From positions 1,313,501 through 1,377,500 of the forward strand of contig NZ_CP039852.1 of the NCBI RefSeq assembly GCF_006228385.1: a DNA stretch of 64,000 nt, read 5' to 3'. The notes beneath the pieces are model-generated. The model did not search any database. It was not told where the DNA came from and saw only the letters and a list, made by a program, of their open reading frames with translations. This document shows, piece by piece, positions 28,040 to 36,475 of this stretch (positions are counted from its first letter, which is position 1; each line of letters starts with the position of its first letter). The stretch comes from Salinimonas iocasae (GTDB taxonomy: Bacteria > Pseudomonadota > Gammaproteobacteria > Enterobacterales > Alteromonadaceae). The position numbers and the translations under genes are program-made.

Positions 28040-29092
28040 ATGGCAGGTGCAGGTAAACATCAGTACACGCTAGGTGAGTTGGCAGAACATGTGGGGGCAC
28101 AGATACAGGGAGACGCATCCATTCAAATTAGTGGTGTGGGAACACTGGCCGGTGCTGATGCGCATCAGATATCTTTTTTAACAAATACAAAATATAAGCC
28201 GCAACTCGCCTCGACCCGCGCCGGGGCTGTTATCTTGCATGAAAAGATGCGTGAAGATAGTCCGGTACCTGCCTTGGTGGTAAGTAATCCTCATGCTGCT
28301 TTCGCTCTGATAGCACAATTGTTTGATACTACCCCCGCTGTTGCCACTGGTATCGCCGATACTGCGGTAATCGCGAGCTCTGCAAAAGTAGGGGCCAATG
28401 TCGCTTTAGGCCATCATGTCATCATTGAAGACGATGCAATCATTGAGGATGATGTCGTAATCGGTGCCAATACGGTCATCGGAAAGGGCGCAAAGATTGG
28501 TAAAGGTAGCGTTATTAACCCTAATGTAACCATTTACCATGAGGTAAAAATCGGTGCGCGTGTGACAGTGCACAGCCAAACCGTTATTGGCGCTTCTGGC
28601 TTCGGCTATGCTAACGATAAAGGCCGCTGGATCCCTATCCCTCAGACCGGATCGGTGCAAATCGGGGATGATAGTCAAATCGGCGCCTCCAGTAGTATCG
28701 ATCGCGGTGCGATGGAAGATACGATCATCGGTAAGAATGTTATTATCGATAATCAGGTACAGGTAGGGCATAACTGCATTATAGATGATCACTCCTGCAT
28801 TTGCGGTGCAACCGGTATCGCCGGTTCAGTGCATATTGGTAAGCATGTTATTATCGGTGGAGGTGTAGGTATCAACGGGCACATTCAAATCTGTGACAAT
28901 GTACAGGTAACAGGTTATGCGATGATAGTGCAGGATATTACTGAACCTGGCGTGTATTCATCCGGCCAGCCAGCGATGAAAAACCGCGACTGGCGCAGAA
29001 CCACTGTGCGCCTGAATCAAATTGGCAGCCTGTATGATCGTGTAAAATCGCTGGAAAAAGCGCAGCATGATAGCGGCAGTAACGATAAATAG
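28040..29092 (+). CDS. lpxD: UDP-3-O-acyl-glucosamine N-acyltransferase LpxD, solitary copy
   Basis: Left-handed beta-helix acyltransferase of lipid A synthesis, transferring a 3-hydroxyacyl chain from ACP. At 350 residues it has the N-terminal uridine-binding domain (YTLGELAEHVGAQIQGD...ISFLTNTKYKPQL), then hexapeptide repeats, with the catalytic VGHN motif (His equivalent to E. coli H239) and GASGFGYAND. The ending ITEPGVYSSGQPAMKNRDWRR is family-like. In E. coli lpxD is in the bamA-skp-lpxD-fabZ-lpxA cluster; here none of those genes is adjacent. It may be a second paralogue or a relocated single copy. Confidence 0.9.
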   Translation: MAGAGKHQYTLGELAEHVGAQIQGDASIQISGVGTLAGADAHQISFLTNTKYKPQLASTRAGAVILHEKMREDSPVPALVVSNPHAAFALIAQLFDTTPAVATGIADTAVIASSAKVGANVALGHHVIIEDDAIIEDDVVIGANTVIGKGAKIGKGSVINPNVTIYHEVKIGARVTVHSQTVIGASGFGYANDKGRWIPIPQTGSVQIGDDSQIGASSSIDRGAMEDTIIGKNVIIDNQVQVGHNCIIDDHSCICGATGIAGSVHIGKHVIIGGGVGINGHIQICDNVQVTGYAMIVQDITEPGVYSSGQPAMKNRDWRRTTVRLNQIGSLYDRVKSLEKAQHDSGSNDK

Positions 29093-29115
29093 TGTCAACT
29101 GATCTTACCACGGGC

Positions 29116-29139
29116 GTTTGTGGTTGAACGGCCACAAAC
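29116..29139. repeat. 8-bp inverted repeat between lpxD and glyA
   Basis: GTTTGTGG and CCACAAAC form an 8-base perfect stem with an 8-base loop. No T run follows, so it may be an operator or a weak 3'-end structure for lpxD, and not a standard terminator. Confidence 0.4.
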
Positions 29140-29215
29140 CAGTATACATACAGGATAAAATCACTAGAATAGGCGTTCATTTTAATGCCATTTCAAATGC
29201 TGTTAAGGAGCCTCC

Positions 29216-30472
29216 ATGTTACCTCGCGAAATGACAATTGCGGATTTCGATCCCGAACTGGCCGACGCCATGAAAAAAGAGACTGCGCGTCAGGAGCATC
29301 ACATTGAACTGATAGCGTCAGAAAATTATTGTAGCCCCCGTGTTATGGAAGCGCAGGGTTCACAGTTAACCAATAAGTATGCAGAGGGTTACCCTGGCAA
29401 GCGTTATTATGGTGGGTGTGAGCATGTTGATGTGGTTGAGCAACTGGCAATAGACCGTGCAAAAGCACTTTTTGGTGCTGACTTTGCAAACGTTCAGCCG
29501 CACTCAGGTTCTCAGGCAAACTCCGCAGCATTTATGGCGCTACTGGACGCTGGCGATACCGTTCTGGGTATGAGCTTGTCAGATGGTGGTCACCTGACGC
29601 ATGGCTCGCATGTTAACTTTTCCGGCAAAACCTACAACGCCGTGCAGTATGGCCTCAACCACGATACTGGTGAGATTGACTATGCGCAGGTAGAAGCGTT
29701 GGCTGAAGAGCACAAGCCGAAAATGATCATCGGTGGTTTTTCCGCCTACTCTGGCGTGGTGGACTGGGCGAAGTTTCGCGAAATCGCCGATAAAGTCGGT
29801 GCATATCTGTTAGTTGATATGGCGCACGTGGCGGGACTTGTTGCAGCTGGCGTTTATCCTAACCCACTTCCACACGCGCACGTTGTTACTACCACTACAC
29901 ACAAAACACTTGCCGGTCCGCGCAGTGGTCTGATTTTATCATCTTGCGGTGACGAAACTATTTACAAGAAGCTGAATAGTTCTGTATTTCCGGGGAATCA
30001 GGGCGGTCCTCTGTGTCATGTTATCGCAGCAAAAGCGGTAGCCTTCAAAGAGGCGCTGGAGCCAGAGTTTAAAACGTATCAGCAGCAAGTTGTGACCAAC
30101 GCTAAAGCGATGGTTAGCGTACTTCAGGAACGTGGTTACAAAGTAGTGTCTGGCGGTACTGAAAATCACCTTTTCCTGCTGGATTTAATTGATAAAGACA
30201 TCACCGGTAAAGATGCTGACGCTGCGTTAGGTAATGCAAACATTACCGTTAACAAAAACTCTGTACCGAATGATCCGCGTTCGCCGTTTGTAACCAGTGG
30301 ACTGCGTATCGGTAGCCCGGCAATAACCCGTCGTGGCTTCAAAGAAGAAGAAGCAAAACAGGTCGCTAGCTGGATTTGTGATATTCTTGATAACATGGGT
30401 GATGACAGCGTTATTGAGCGTGTTAAGTCAGAAGTTGTTGCGCTTTGTGACAAATTCCCGGTTTACGCATAA
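29216..30472 (+). CDS. glyA: Serine hydroxymethyltransferase GlyA
   Basis: PLP enzyme converting serine and tetrahydrofolate to glycine and 5,10-methylene-THF, the main one-carbon source. At 418 residues it is normal. The PLP-binding lysine is K230 in [12 protein letters not shown], and [14 protein letters not shown] and [12 protein letters not shown] are intact. The start has a good AAGGAG site 8 bases upstream. It precedes nrdR by 60 bases, the same order as in many gammaproteobacteria, so co-transcription is possible. No folate riboswitch is visible. Confidence 0.98.
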   Translation: MLPREMTIADFDPELADAMKKETARQEHHIELIASENYCSPRVMEAQGSQLTNKYAEGYPGKRYYGGCEHVDVVEQLAIDRAKALFGADFANVQPHSGSQANSAAFMALLDAGDTVLGMSLSDGGHLTHGSHVNFSGKTYNAVQYGLNHDTGEIDYAQVEALAEEHKPKMIIGGFSAYSGVVDWAKFREIADKVGAYLLVDMAHVAGLVAAGVYPNPLPHAHVVTTTTHKTLAGPRSGLILSSCGDETIYKKLNSSVFPGNQGGPLCHVIAAKAVAFKEALEPEFKTYQQQVVTNAKAMVSVLQERGYKVVSGGTENHLFLLDLIDKDITGKDADAALGNANITVNKNSVPNDPRSPFVTSGLRIGSPAITRRGFKEEEAKQVASWICDILDNMGDDSVIERVKSEVVALCDKFPVYA

Positions 30473-30532
30473 GTAATTTATTGGTGTTGTTCTGATTTGT
30501 CGGGGCAACACCTCCGACGATAAGGACGAGCC

Positions 30533-30982
30533 ATGTTTTGCCCGTTTTGTTCCGAACAGGAAACAAAAGTGATTGATTCCAGGTTGGTCGCCGAGGGGCA
30601 TCAGGTTCGTCGTCGTCGTGAGTGTATGGTGTGCCACGAGCGTTTTACGACATTTGAAAGCGCAGAACTGGTTATGCCCCGGGTAATTAAACGCGATGGT
30701 TCCCGCGAGCCCTTCAACGAAGATAAGCTTCGGGCTGGCCTGCAGCGGGCTCTTGAGAAACGCCCTGTAAGTACCGAAAAGGTCGAGCAGTGTGTGTTGT
30801 CACTTAAATCAAAATTACGGGCCACCGGCGAGAGGGAAGTTTCCAGCGAATTACTGGGAAGTCTCATTATGACCGCACTGCGCGAACTTGATAAAGTCGC
30901 TTATGTTCGGTTTGCCTCGGTGTACCGTTCGTTTGAAGACATTCGTGAATTTGGCGAAGAAATCGCACGTCTTGGCGATTAG
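30533..30982 (+). CDS. nrdR: Transcriptional repressor NrdR
   Basis: ATP/dATP-sensing repressor of ribonucleotide reductase genes. At 149 residues it has the zinc ribbon C3-x2-C6...C31-x2-C34, then an ATP-cone domain (residues 45-140: [29 protein letters not shown]...). All four cysteines are in place. It leads the series nrdR-ribD-ribE-ribBX-ribH-nusB-thiL-pgpA, the order known from E. coli except for the ribB insertion. No NrdR boxes were found near its own start. Confidence 0.97.
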   Translation: MFCPFCSEQETKVIDSRLVAEGHQVRRRRECMVCHERFTTFESAELVMPRVIKRDGSREPFNEDKLRAGLQRALEKRPVSTEKVEQCVLSLKSKLRATGEREVSSELLGSLIMTALRELDKVAYVRFASVYRSFEDIREFGEEIARLGD

Positions 30983-30989
30983 GTGAATA

Positions 30990-32123
30990 ATGTCGACATC
31001 TTCTGACCCATCCGTATCAATAGAGAATGATTATTTCTGGATGGCGAAGGCCCTCCGTCTGGCTGAAAAAGGCCGCTATACGACCTCTCCGAACCCCAAT
31101 GTCGGGTGTATTATTGTAGATAGCAATAATCAGAAAGTGGGTGAAGGCTACCACCTACAGGCAGGCTCACCACACGCTGAGGTACATGCACTCAGACAGG
31201 CAGGTGATAAAGCCAGGGGCGCTACCGCTTACGTGACACTTGAACCCTGCAGCCATTTTGGGCGCACTCCTCCTTGTGCTCAGGCCCTCATCAACGCTGA
31301 CATTGCCAGAGTGGTAGTGGCGATGACCGATCCTAACCCGAAAGTCAGTGGGCAGGGCATTGCTATGCTGCAAAACGCGGGGATAGAGGTAACCAGCGAT
31401 GTTATGGCGGCGCAGGCTGCTGCCCTAAACGCTGGCTTTATTAAGCGGATGGTAACTGGTAAGCCGTGGGTAAGCGTGAAGTTAGCAATTAGTCTGGACG
31501 GAAAAATTGCGTTATCTAACGGGCAAAGTCAGTGGATAACGGGTCCTCATGCCCGCCGAGATGTTCAGCGGTATCGCGCGTTGAGTTGCGCTGTAATGAC
31601 TGGCAGTGGTACTGCTCTGGCTGATGACCCGAGTCTGCTGGTCCGGCCTGCTCAGGCTGCTTTTTCCTCTTACCCTCTTGATAAGGTGCGCCAGCCGGTG
31701 CGGGTGGTGCTCGACAGAGACAAAACTCTGCCAGATGATTTACAGCTTTTTACAGACGGGTTTGCAACCTGGCGAATTGTCAGTGATAAGCATGAACATT
31801 CAGCCGGTGATTTACCCTTCGTCACTAATGAAAAGCGTTTTAATCTTAGCGATGTACTACAAACCCTGGCGACAAAAAATATCAACAGGGTGTTTGTTGA
31901 AGCCGGACCGGGTTTAGCAGGCGAACTGCTTGAGGCCGGTGAGGTCGATGAACTAATTATTTACCAGGCACCGAAAATTTTAGGCAATAACGCGCGTAGC
32001 ATGGTCAAATTACCAGATTTTGCTTCGCTTGATCAGGTGGTCAATTTGACATTGCATCAACAGAGTCAGGTTGGAGAAGATCTGAAGCTGGTTTTTCATG
32101 TAGCAACGACCAGGAAAAATTGA
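30990..32123 (+). CDS. ribD: Bifunctional riboflavin deaminase/reductase RibD
   Basis: Two-step enzyme of riboflavin synthesis. The N-terminal zinc deaminase (residues 10-150) carries the metal ligands PHAEVHAL and EPCSHFGRTPPCAQAL. The C-terminal NADPH-dependent reductase (residues 155-370) starts at PWVSVKLAISLDGKIAL and includes NRVFVEAGPGLAGELLEAGEVDEL. At 377 residues it is typical. It begins 7 bases after nrdR and ends 7 bases before ribE, so the set is one transcription unit. Confidence 0.96.
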   Translation: MSTSSDPSVSIENDYFWMAKALRLAEKGRYTTSPNPNVGCIIVDSNNQKVGEGYHLQAGSPHAEVHALRQAGDKARGATAYVTLEPCSHFGRTPPCAQALINADIARVVVAMTDPNPKVSGQGIAMLQNAGIEVTSDVMAAQAAALNAGFIKRMVTGKPWVSVKLAISLDGKIALSNGQSQWITGPHARRDVQRYRALSCAVMTGSGTALADDPSLLVRPAQAAFSSYPLDKVRQPVRVVLDRDKTLPDDLQLFTDGFATWRIVSDKHEHSAGDLPFVTNEKRFNLSDVLQTLATKNINRVFVEAGPGLAGELLEAGEVDELIIYQAPKILGNNARSMVKLPDFASLDQVVNLTLHQQSQVGEDLKLVFHVATTRKN

Positions 32124-32130
32124 GAACAGT

Positions 32131-32793
32131 ATGTTTACAGGAATCGTAGAGGCACTAGGCACCATCAGTCGGCTTGACCGCCGGGGTGAAGATATTCGGC
32201 TTACAGTGTCAACCGGCAAACTTGATATGTCGGATGTTGCATTAGGTGACAGTATCGCTACAAATGGGGTGTGCCTTACTGTCGTCGATTTTGGTAGCGA
32301 TTTCTACAGCGCCGATGTGTCTGCAGAAACCATCAAGTATACCGGATTTGCTCACTACAACAACGGCTCTCACGTGAACCTTGAAAAAGCCATGCGCCCG
32401 GTGGACAGGTTTGGGGGGCATATCGTTTCAGGTCATGTTGATGGCGTTGGCACCATTGCCAGCATCACTGACCATGGTGACTATGTTGAAATCTGGGTGG
32501 AAGCCCCCATTGATTTGGCCAGATATATCGCGCACAAAGGCAGTATCACCGTTGATGGTGTTAGTCTGACAGTCAACGAGGTTGATGGCGCAAAATTCAT
32601 GCTGTGGATCATTCCGCACACATTGCAGGAAACCGTAATTGGCCAGTACCGGTCAGGCACACGCGTCAATCTGGAAGTTGATGTCGTCGCCCGTTATATT
32701 GAACGATTAATGCTTGGCGATAAGGCTGCTGAGTCGTCCCGGTCAAAAATTGATATGGCTTTTCTGGCAGAAAACGGTTTTCTGAAAAAATAA
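32131..32793 (+). CDS. ribE: Riboflavin synthase alpha subunit
   Basis: Joins two molecules of 6,7-dimethyl-8-ribityllumazine to riboflavin; the enzyme is a homotrimer. At 220 residues it has the expected two lumazine-binding halves, each with a [12 protein letters not shown] or [17 protein letters not shown] start (near residues 1 and 96). The key motif [14 protein letters not shown] is present. It is in the riboflavin set, 7 bases after ribD. Nomenclature differs: the E. coli gene is called ribC or ribE. Confidence 0.97.
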   Translation: MFTGIVEALGTISRLDRRGEDIRLTVSTGKLDMSDVALGDSIATNGVCLTVVDFGSDFYSADVSAETIKYTGFAHYNNGSHVNLEKAMRPVDRFGGHIVSGHVDGVGTIASITDHGDYVEIWVEAPIDLARYIAHKGSITVDGVSLTVNEVDGAKFMLWIIPHTLQETVIGQYRSGTRVNLEVDVVARYIERLMLGDKAAESSRSKIDMAFLAENGFLKK

Positions 32794-32816
32794 CAGACCC
32801 TACAAAAGCGAAGGTT

Positions 32817-33923
32817 ATGGCACTGAATAAAACAGAAGATATCATTGAAGATATCAAACAGGGTAAAATGGTTATCCTGATGGATGATGAAGATCGCGAA
32901 AATGAAGGCGATATCATCATGGCTGCAGAGCACGTTACACCAGAAGCAATTAATTTTATGGTAACCCACGCCCGTGGGCTGGTATGTCTGCCAATGACCG
33001 CAGATCGCTGTAAGCGTTTGAATTTACCTTTGATGGTGGACAAAAATGGTGCACAGTTTACCACTAACTTCACCGTATCAATTGAAGCGGCTCGCGGCGT
33101 TACTACGGGTATTTCTGCCGCCGACCGCGCGACGACGGTTCGCGCAGCGGTTCACCGCGATGCCAGTGCCCAGGATATTGTTCAGCCAGGCCATATTTTT
33201 CCATTAATCGCCAAAGAAGGCGGTGTGTTGAACCGTGCCGGACATACGGAGGCCGGGGTTGACCTGGCGCGTTTGGCAGGGTGTGAACCCGCTGCGGTCA
33301 TAGTTGAAATTCTTAATGAAGACGGCACCATGGCGCGTCGCCCGCAATTGGAAAAGTTTGCAGCAAAGCACGATCTGAAAATCGGAACGATTGCAGATTT
33401 GATTGAATATCGTAATCTCAATGAGACAACGATTGAGAAAGTCGCACAGTGTAAGCTGCCTACAGAATATGGTGAATTTGAGCTGCACACCTTTAAAGAC
33501 ATCATCGATAATCAGGTGCATTTTGCGCTGAAAAAAGGCGAGATTACAGCGGATAATCCGACGCTGGTACGTGTGCACCTACATAATACGCTAAGCGACT
33601 TACTGGGTTCTACCCGTTCTATCAACCGTTCGTTGACGCTGCCTGAAGGAATGCGTCAGATTGCGCGCGAGGGCGGGGTTTTGGTTGTGCTTGGGAAAGA
33701 AGAAGATTTAGTAAGTCAGGTCCAGAGATTTGCTGCCGAAGACAGAGGTGAGCAACCGGCTGGAAAGACCTGGGAAGGGTCATCTCGCACTATCGGTGTG
33801 GGCAGTCAGATTCTGGCATCACTGGGTGTGGAGAAAATGCGCTTACTCAGTAAGCCGGTAAAGTATCACGCTCTGTCAGGATACGGACTGGAAGTAGTGG
33901 AATATATTCACCCGGATGACTAA
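32817..33923 (+). CDS. ribBX: RibBX: DHBP synthase fused to a degenerate RibA-like domain
   Basis: The N-terminal domain (residues 1-205) is an intact 3,4-dihydroxy-2-butanone 4-phosphate synthase ([18 protein letters not shown]...HARGLVCLP...[42 protein letters not shown]). The C-terminal part resembles GTP cyclohydrolase II ([16 protein letters not shown]...[14 protein letters not shown]), but the three zinc cysteines and the HRQEGRNIGL region are absent, so that activity is not expected. This is the RibBX variant described in Proteobacteria. It needs a separate ribA, not found in this window. It starts 23 bases after ribE. Confidence 0.92.
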   Translation: MALNKTEDIIEDIKQGKMVILMDDEDRENEGDIIMAAEHVTPEAINFMVTHARGLVCLPMTADRCKRLNLPLMVDKNGAQFTTNFTVSIEAARGVTTGISAADRATTVRAAVHRDASAQDIVQPGHIFPLIAKEGGVLNRAGHTEAGVDLARLAGCEPAAVIVEILNEDGTMARRPQLEKFAAKHDLKIGTIADLIEYRNLNETTIEKVAQCKLPTEYGEFELHTFKDIIDNQVHFALKKGEITADNPTLVRVHLHNTLSDLLGSTRSINRSLTLPEGMRQIAREGGVLVVLGKEEDLVSQVQRFAAEDRGEQPAGKTWEGSSRTIGVGSQILASLGVEKMRLLSKPVKYHALSGYGLEVVEYIHPDD

Positions 33924-33946
33924 TCGCTGAGTGGCTACATCAGCGA
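33924..33946 (+). terminator. Hairpin after ribBX
   Basis: TCGCTGA and TCAGCGA form a 7-base stem with a 9-base loop, directly at the ribBX stop. A-rich and T-rich sequence follows, without a clean T run. It may partly terminate ribBX transcripts ahead of the ribH promoter. Confidence 0.45.
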
Positions 33947-33976
33947 AAATCATTTCATTTTGTTTGTGCGCAGTTG

Positions 33977-33985
33977 TGCTATACT
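33977..33985 (+). promoter_or_regulatory. Extended -10 promoter for ribH-nusB
   Basis: TGcTATACT is a good extended -10 box, 31 bases before the ribH ATG. It is enclosed by an inverted repeat (GCGCAG at 33968-33973 and CTGCGC at 33984-33989) that could be an operator. No FMN riboswitch is recognisable. Confidence 0.5.
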
Positions 33986-34016
33986 GCGCGCCGTTTTTTA
34001 GCAAGGGTAAACCGCC

Positions 34017-34490
34017 ATGCAGGTAATCGAAGGTAATATCAGAGCAACCGGTAAAAAATTTGCCATTATCGTGTCACGTTTCAATAGTTTTGTTGTCGAG
34101 AGTCTTCTGGAAGGTGCGCTGGACACACTTGAGCGTCATGGTGAAGTCAGTGACAGTGATATTACGCTAGTGCGTGTTCCAGGTGCTTATGAGTTGCCTG
34201 TCGCCGCAAAGAAAGTTGCTGAAAAAGGGCAGTTCGATGCAATTATCGCATTGGGTGCGGTTATCCGTGGTGGTACACCACATTTTGATTTTGTTGCCGG
34301 TGAATGCAATAAAGGTCTTGCTCAGGTTTCTCTTGAATTCGGTATTCCGGTGTCTTTCGGTGTTATCACCACAGACTCTATTGAGCAGGCAATTGAACGC
34401 TCAGGCACCAAGGCCGGAAACAAAGGTTCAGAAGCTGCGATGGGCGCCCTTGAAATGGTTAACGTCGTTAACGCTCTGGACAGCCTGTAA
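34017..34490 (+). CDS. ribH: 6,7-Dimethyl-8-ribityllumazine synthase RibH
   Basis: Condenses the RibD product with the RibB product to form lumazine, the direct precursor of riboflavin; it forms pentamers or 60-mers. At 157 residues it is normal. The binding motifs [30 protein letters not shown] and [17 protein letters not shown] (with the catalytic His) are intact. nusB follows after 9 bases with AAGG at the ribH stop, so the two are coupled, an arrangement conserved across gammaproteobacteria. Confidence 0.98.
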   Translation: MQVIEGNIRATGKKFAIIVSRFNSFVVESLLEGALDTLERHGEVSDSDITLVRVPGAYELPVAAKKVAEKGQFDAIIALGAVIRGGTPHFDFVAGECNKGLAQVSLEFGIPVSFGVITTDSIEQAIERSGTKAGNKGSEAAMGALEMVNVVNALDSL

Positions 34491-34499
34491 GGATTAATA

Positions 34500-34922
34500 G
34501 TGAAAGTTTCAGCAAGACGTAAAGCACGCGAACTCGCTGTTCAGGGGATCTACTCCTGGCAGATGAGCAAAAATGACATCGCTCAGGTAGAGCTTGCACT
34601 GGCGACCAGTAATAACATGCACCAGGTAGATATGGTGTATTTTCAGGCCATACTTCGTGGCGTATCGCAGGACGCTGAACGCCTTGACGGAATTATCAAA
34701 CCTTATCTGGGCCGTTTACCTGAAGAACTCGATCCGATTGAAAAAGCGATTCTGCGGGTCGCCACGTTTGAACTGGTCGAGCGAATTGATGTGCCGTACC
34801 GGGTTATCATTAATGAGGCGATTGAGCTTGCCAAAGTATTTGGTGCCGAAGATAGCCACAAATTTATTAATGGTGCACTCGACAAGGCGGTCAGAAAGCT
34901 GCGTGAAGACGAGCGTAAATGA
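34500..34922 (+). CDS. nusB: Transcription antitermination factor NusB
   Basis: RNA-binding factor that acts with NusE/S10 on boxA of rRNA operons. At 140 residues it is typical. It starts with GTG at 34500, with AAGG 7 bases upstream (at the ribH stop). Family motifs are KARELAVQGIYSWQM at the start and LDPIEKAILRVATFELVERIDVPYRVIINEAIELAKVFGAEDSHKFINGALDKAV at the end. It lies between ribH and thiL, as in E. coli. Confidence 0.97.
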   Translation: MKVSARRKARELAVQGIYSWQMSKNDIAQVELALATSNNMHQVDMVYFQAILRGVSQDAERLDGIIKPYLGRLPEELDPIEKAILRVATFELVERIDVPYRVIINEAIELAKVFGAEDSHKFINGALDKAVRKLREDERK

Positions 34923-34980
34923 TCTGACGCTTAAGCGCTAGCCGTAGTGTTCCACTCCAGTCTGTACGCATAAGAATATT

Positions 34981-35946
34981 GTGAAAGAATTTGATTTAAT
35001 CGGCCGCTATTTTGTAGATGGTGGCTATCAACGTAAAGACGTTGTAGTCGGTATCGGTGATGACTGTGCGGTAACAACTGTCGCGTCTCACCAGCAGTTA
35101 GCTGTTACTACCGACACACTGGTTGCAGGCGTACACTTTCTGAAAGACGCGCCAGCAAAGTCCGTTGCCTACAAAGCGGTGGCCGTTAACCTTAGCGACC
35201 TTGCTGCTATGGGGGCTGAACCTGCGTGGATTAGCCTCTCTCTTTCCATATCTGATATTGATGAAGCCTGGATGGTGGATTTTGCCGATGGCATGTATGA
35301 GTTAACTCGTTATTACTCAGTGCAGCTAATTGGCGGGGACACCGTACGTGGACCTTTGTCCATGACAATTACCGCGCAAGGGTTCATCCCGCCAGAAAAT
35401 GCCCTGAAGCGTTCCACTGCCAAACCCGGCGACTGGATCTACGTCACAGGCCATCTGGGCGACGCTGCTGCAGGCCTGGATATTCTCACTCATAAATTAG
35501 ATGCCGGAGACGGGGTAAAAGAATACCTGGTAAACCGCCACCTTTTCCCCACACCCCGTGTCGCAGCCGGCACCGCTTTGCGTAGGGTTGCCAGCGCGTG
35601 CATTGATGTTTCAGATGGCTTTTTGTCTGATCTTAAGCATATTTTGAGGGCATCTTGCTGTGGCGCGGTTGTACAGGTAGATAAATTGCCTGTGTCCAGT
35701 CAGCTACGCGATTCTGTCGCCCCTCAACAGGCAATTGAGTATGCGCTGACCGGAGGTGACGATTACGAGTTGATCTTTACCGTTAACGAAGAGCAGCGAG
35801 GCAATTTGGAAACAGCACTCGCCAGTACGGGCATTAAAATGACCTGCGTCGGGCAGATTACCGGACAGGAAAATAAAATAGACCTGAAAGACCATAAAGA
35901 CCAGTACCCCATGCCGGAAATAACTGGCTTTGAGCATCAGTTTTAA
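34981..35946 (+). CDS. thiL: Thiamine-monophosphate kinase ThiL
   Basis: Phosphorylates thiamine monophosphate to the active cofactor thiamine diphosphate, using ATP. At 321 residues it belongs to the PurM/SelD-like superfamily: GIGDDCAV, TTDTLVAGVHF, VAVNLSDLAAMGAEP and ALTGGDDYELIFTV are all present. It starts with GTG at 34981, 58 bases after nusB; the 57-base gap holds nothing evident. The stop overlaps pgpA (TAATG). No key residue is missing. Confidence 0.96.
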   Translation: MKEFDLIGRYFVDGGYQRKDVVVGIGDDCAVTTVASHQQLAVTTDTLVAGVHFLKDAPAKSVAYKAVAVNLSDLAAMGAEPAWISLSLSISDIDEAWMVDFADGMYELTRYYSVQLIGGDTVRGPLSMTITAQGFIPPENALKRSTAKPGDWIYVTGHLGDAAAGLDILTHKLDAGDGVKEYLVNRHLFPTPRVAAGTALRRVASACIDVSDGFLSDLKHILRASCCGAVVQVDKLPVSSQLRDSVAPQQAIEYALTGGDDYELIFTVNEEQRGNLETALASTGIKMTCVGQITGQENKIDLKDHKDQYPMPEITGFEHQF

Positions 35947-36431
35947 TGCAGCGCCAGTATCGTGAGCGCGTCTCAATGAGAAACCCCGTGCACTTTTGCG
36001 CATTGGGATTTGGTAGTGGTCTTATTCCCGTTATGCCCGGTACCTTTGGCTCAGCGGCCGCTGTGCCACTGCTTGCTGCGACTATCGCTGCACCGTCCTG
36101 GATCTTCATCAGTCTGACCATTCTGTTTGCGTTTATCGGCATCTATTTTTGTGGTCGAACTGCCGATGATATGCAAGTGCACGATCATGGTTCCATTGTT
36201 TGGGACGAAATTGCCGGTATGTTTTGCACGTTTTTATTTGTACCACTAACACCATTACATCTACTGGCTGGTTTTGTACTGTTCAGACTTTTTGATATTT
36301 TAAAGCCGTGGCCAATAATCGTAGTAGATAAACGCCTGCACGGTGGGGTAGGGATCATGCTGGACGATGTTTTAGCCGGGTTGATGGCCTGCCTGTCCCT
36401 ACATGCTATTTTGATTCTCTGGCCCTTCTAA
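35946..36431 (+). CDS. pgpA: Phosphatidylglycerophosphatase A (PgpA)
   Basis: Inner-membrane phosphatase that dephosphorylates phosphatidylglycerophosphate to phosphatidylglycerol. At 161 residues it shows four hydrophobic segments. Family-typical features are GFGSGLIPVMPGTFGS at the start, HGSIVWDEIAGMF (acidic catalytic region), LFRLFDILKPWPI and LDDVLAGL near the end. It is coupled to thiL by TAATG and ends the plus-strand riboflavin/thiamine set at a shared terminator. Confidence 0.95.
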   Translation: MQRQYRERVSMRNPVHFCALGFGSGLIPVMPGTFGSAAAVPLLAATIAAPSWIFISLTILFAFIGIYFCGRTADDMQVHDHGSIVWDEIAGMFCTFLFVPLTPLHLLAGFVLFRLFDILKPWPIIVVDKRLHGGVGIMLDDVLAGLMACLSLHAILILWPF

Positions 36432-36442
36432 AGATATCAAAA

Positions 36443-36475
36443 TAAAAAACCGGCTCAGAGCCGGTTTTTTTATTT
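36443..36475. terminator. Bidirectional terminator between pgpA and dxs
   Basis: ACCGGCT and AGCCGGT form a stem with a 2-base loop, bracketed by an A6 run and a T7 run. It serves the convergent pgpA (+) and dxs (-); the T run reaches the dxs stop. Confidence 0.88.

Noticed and set aside
33020..33923. Active GTP cyclohydrolase II in the C-terminal half of RibBX
   Set aside because: All three zinc cysteines and the HRQEGR-type catalytic region are absent.
30473..34016. FMN riboswitch near the riboflavin genes
   Set aside because: The gaps are 60, 7, 7, 23 and 93 bases, too short or without the conserved RFN element pattern.
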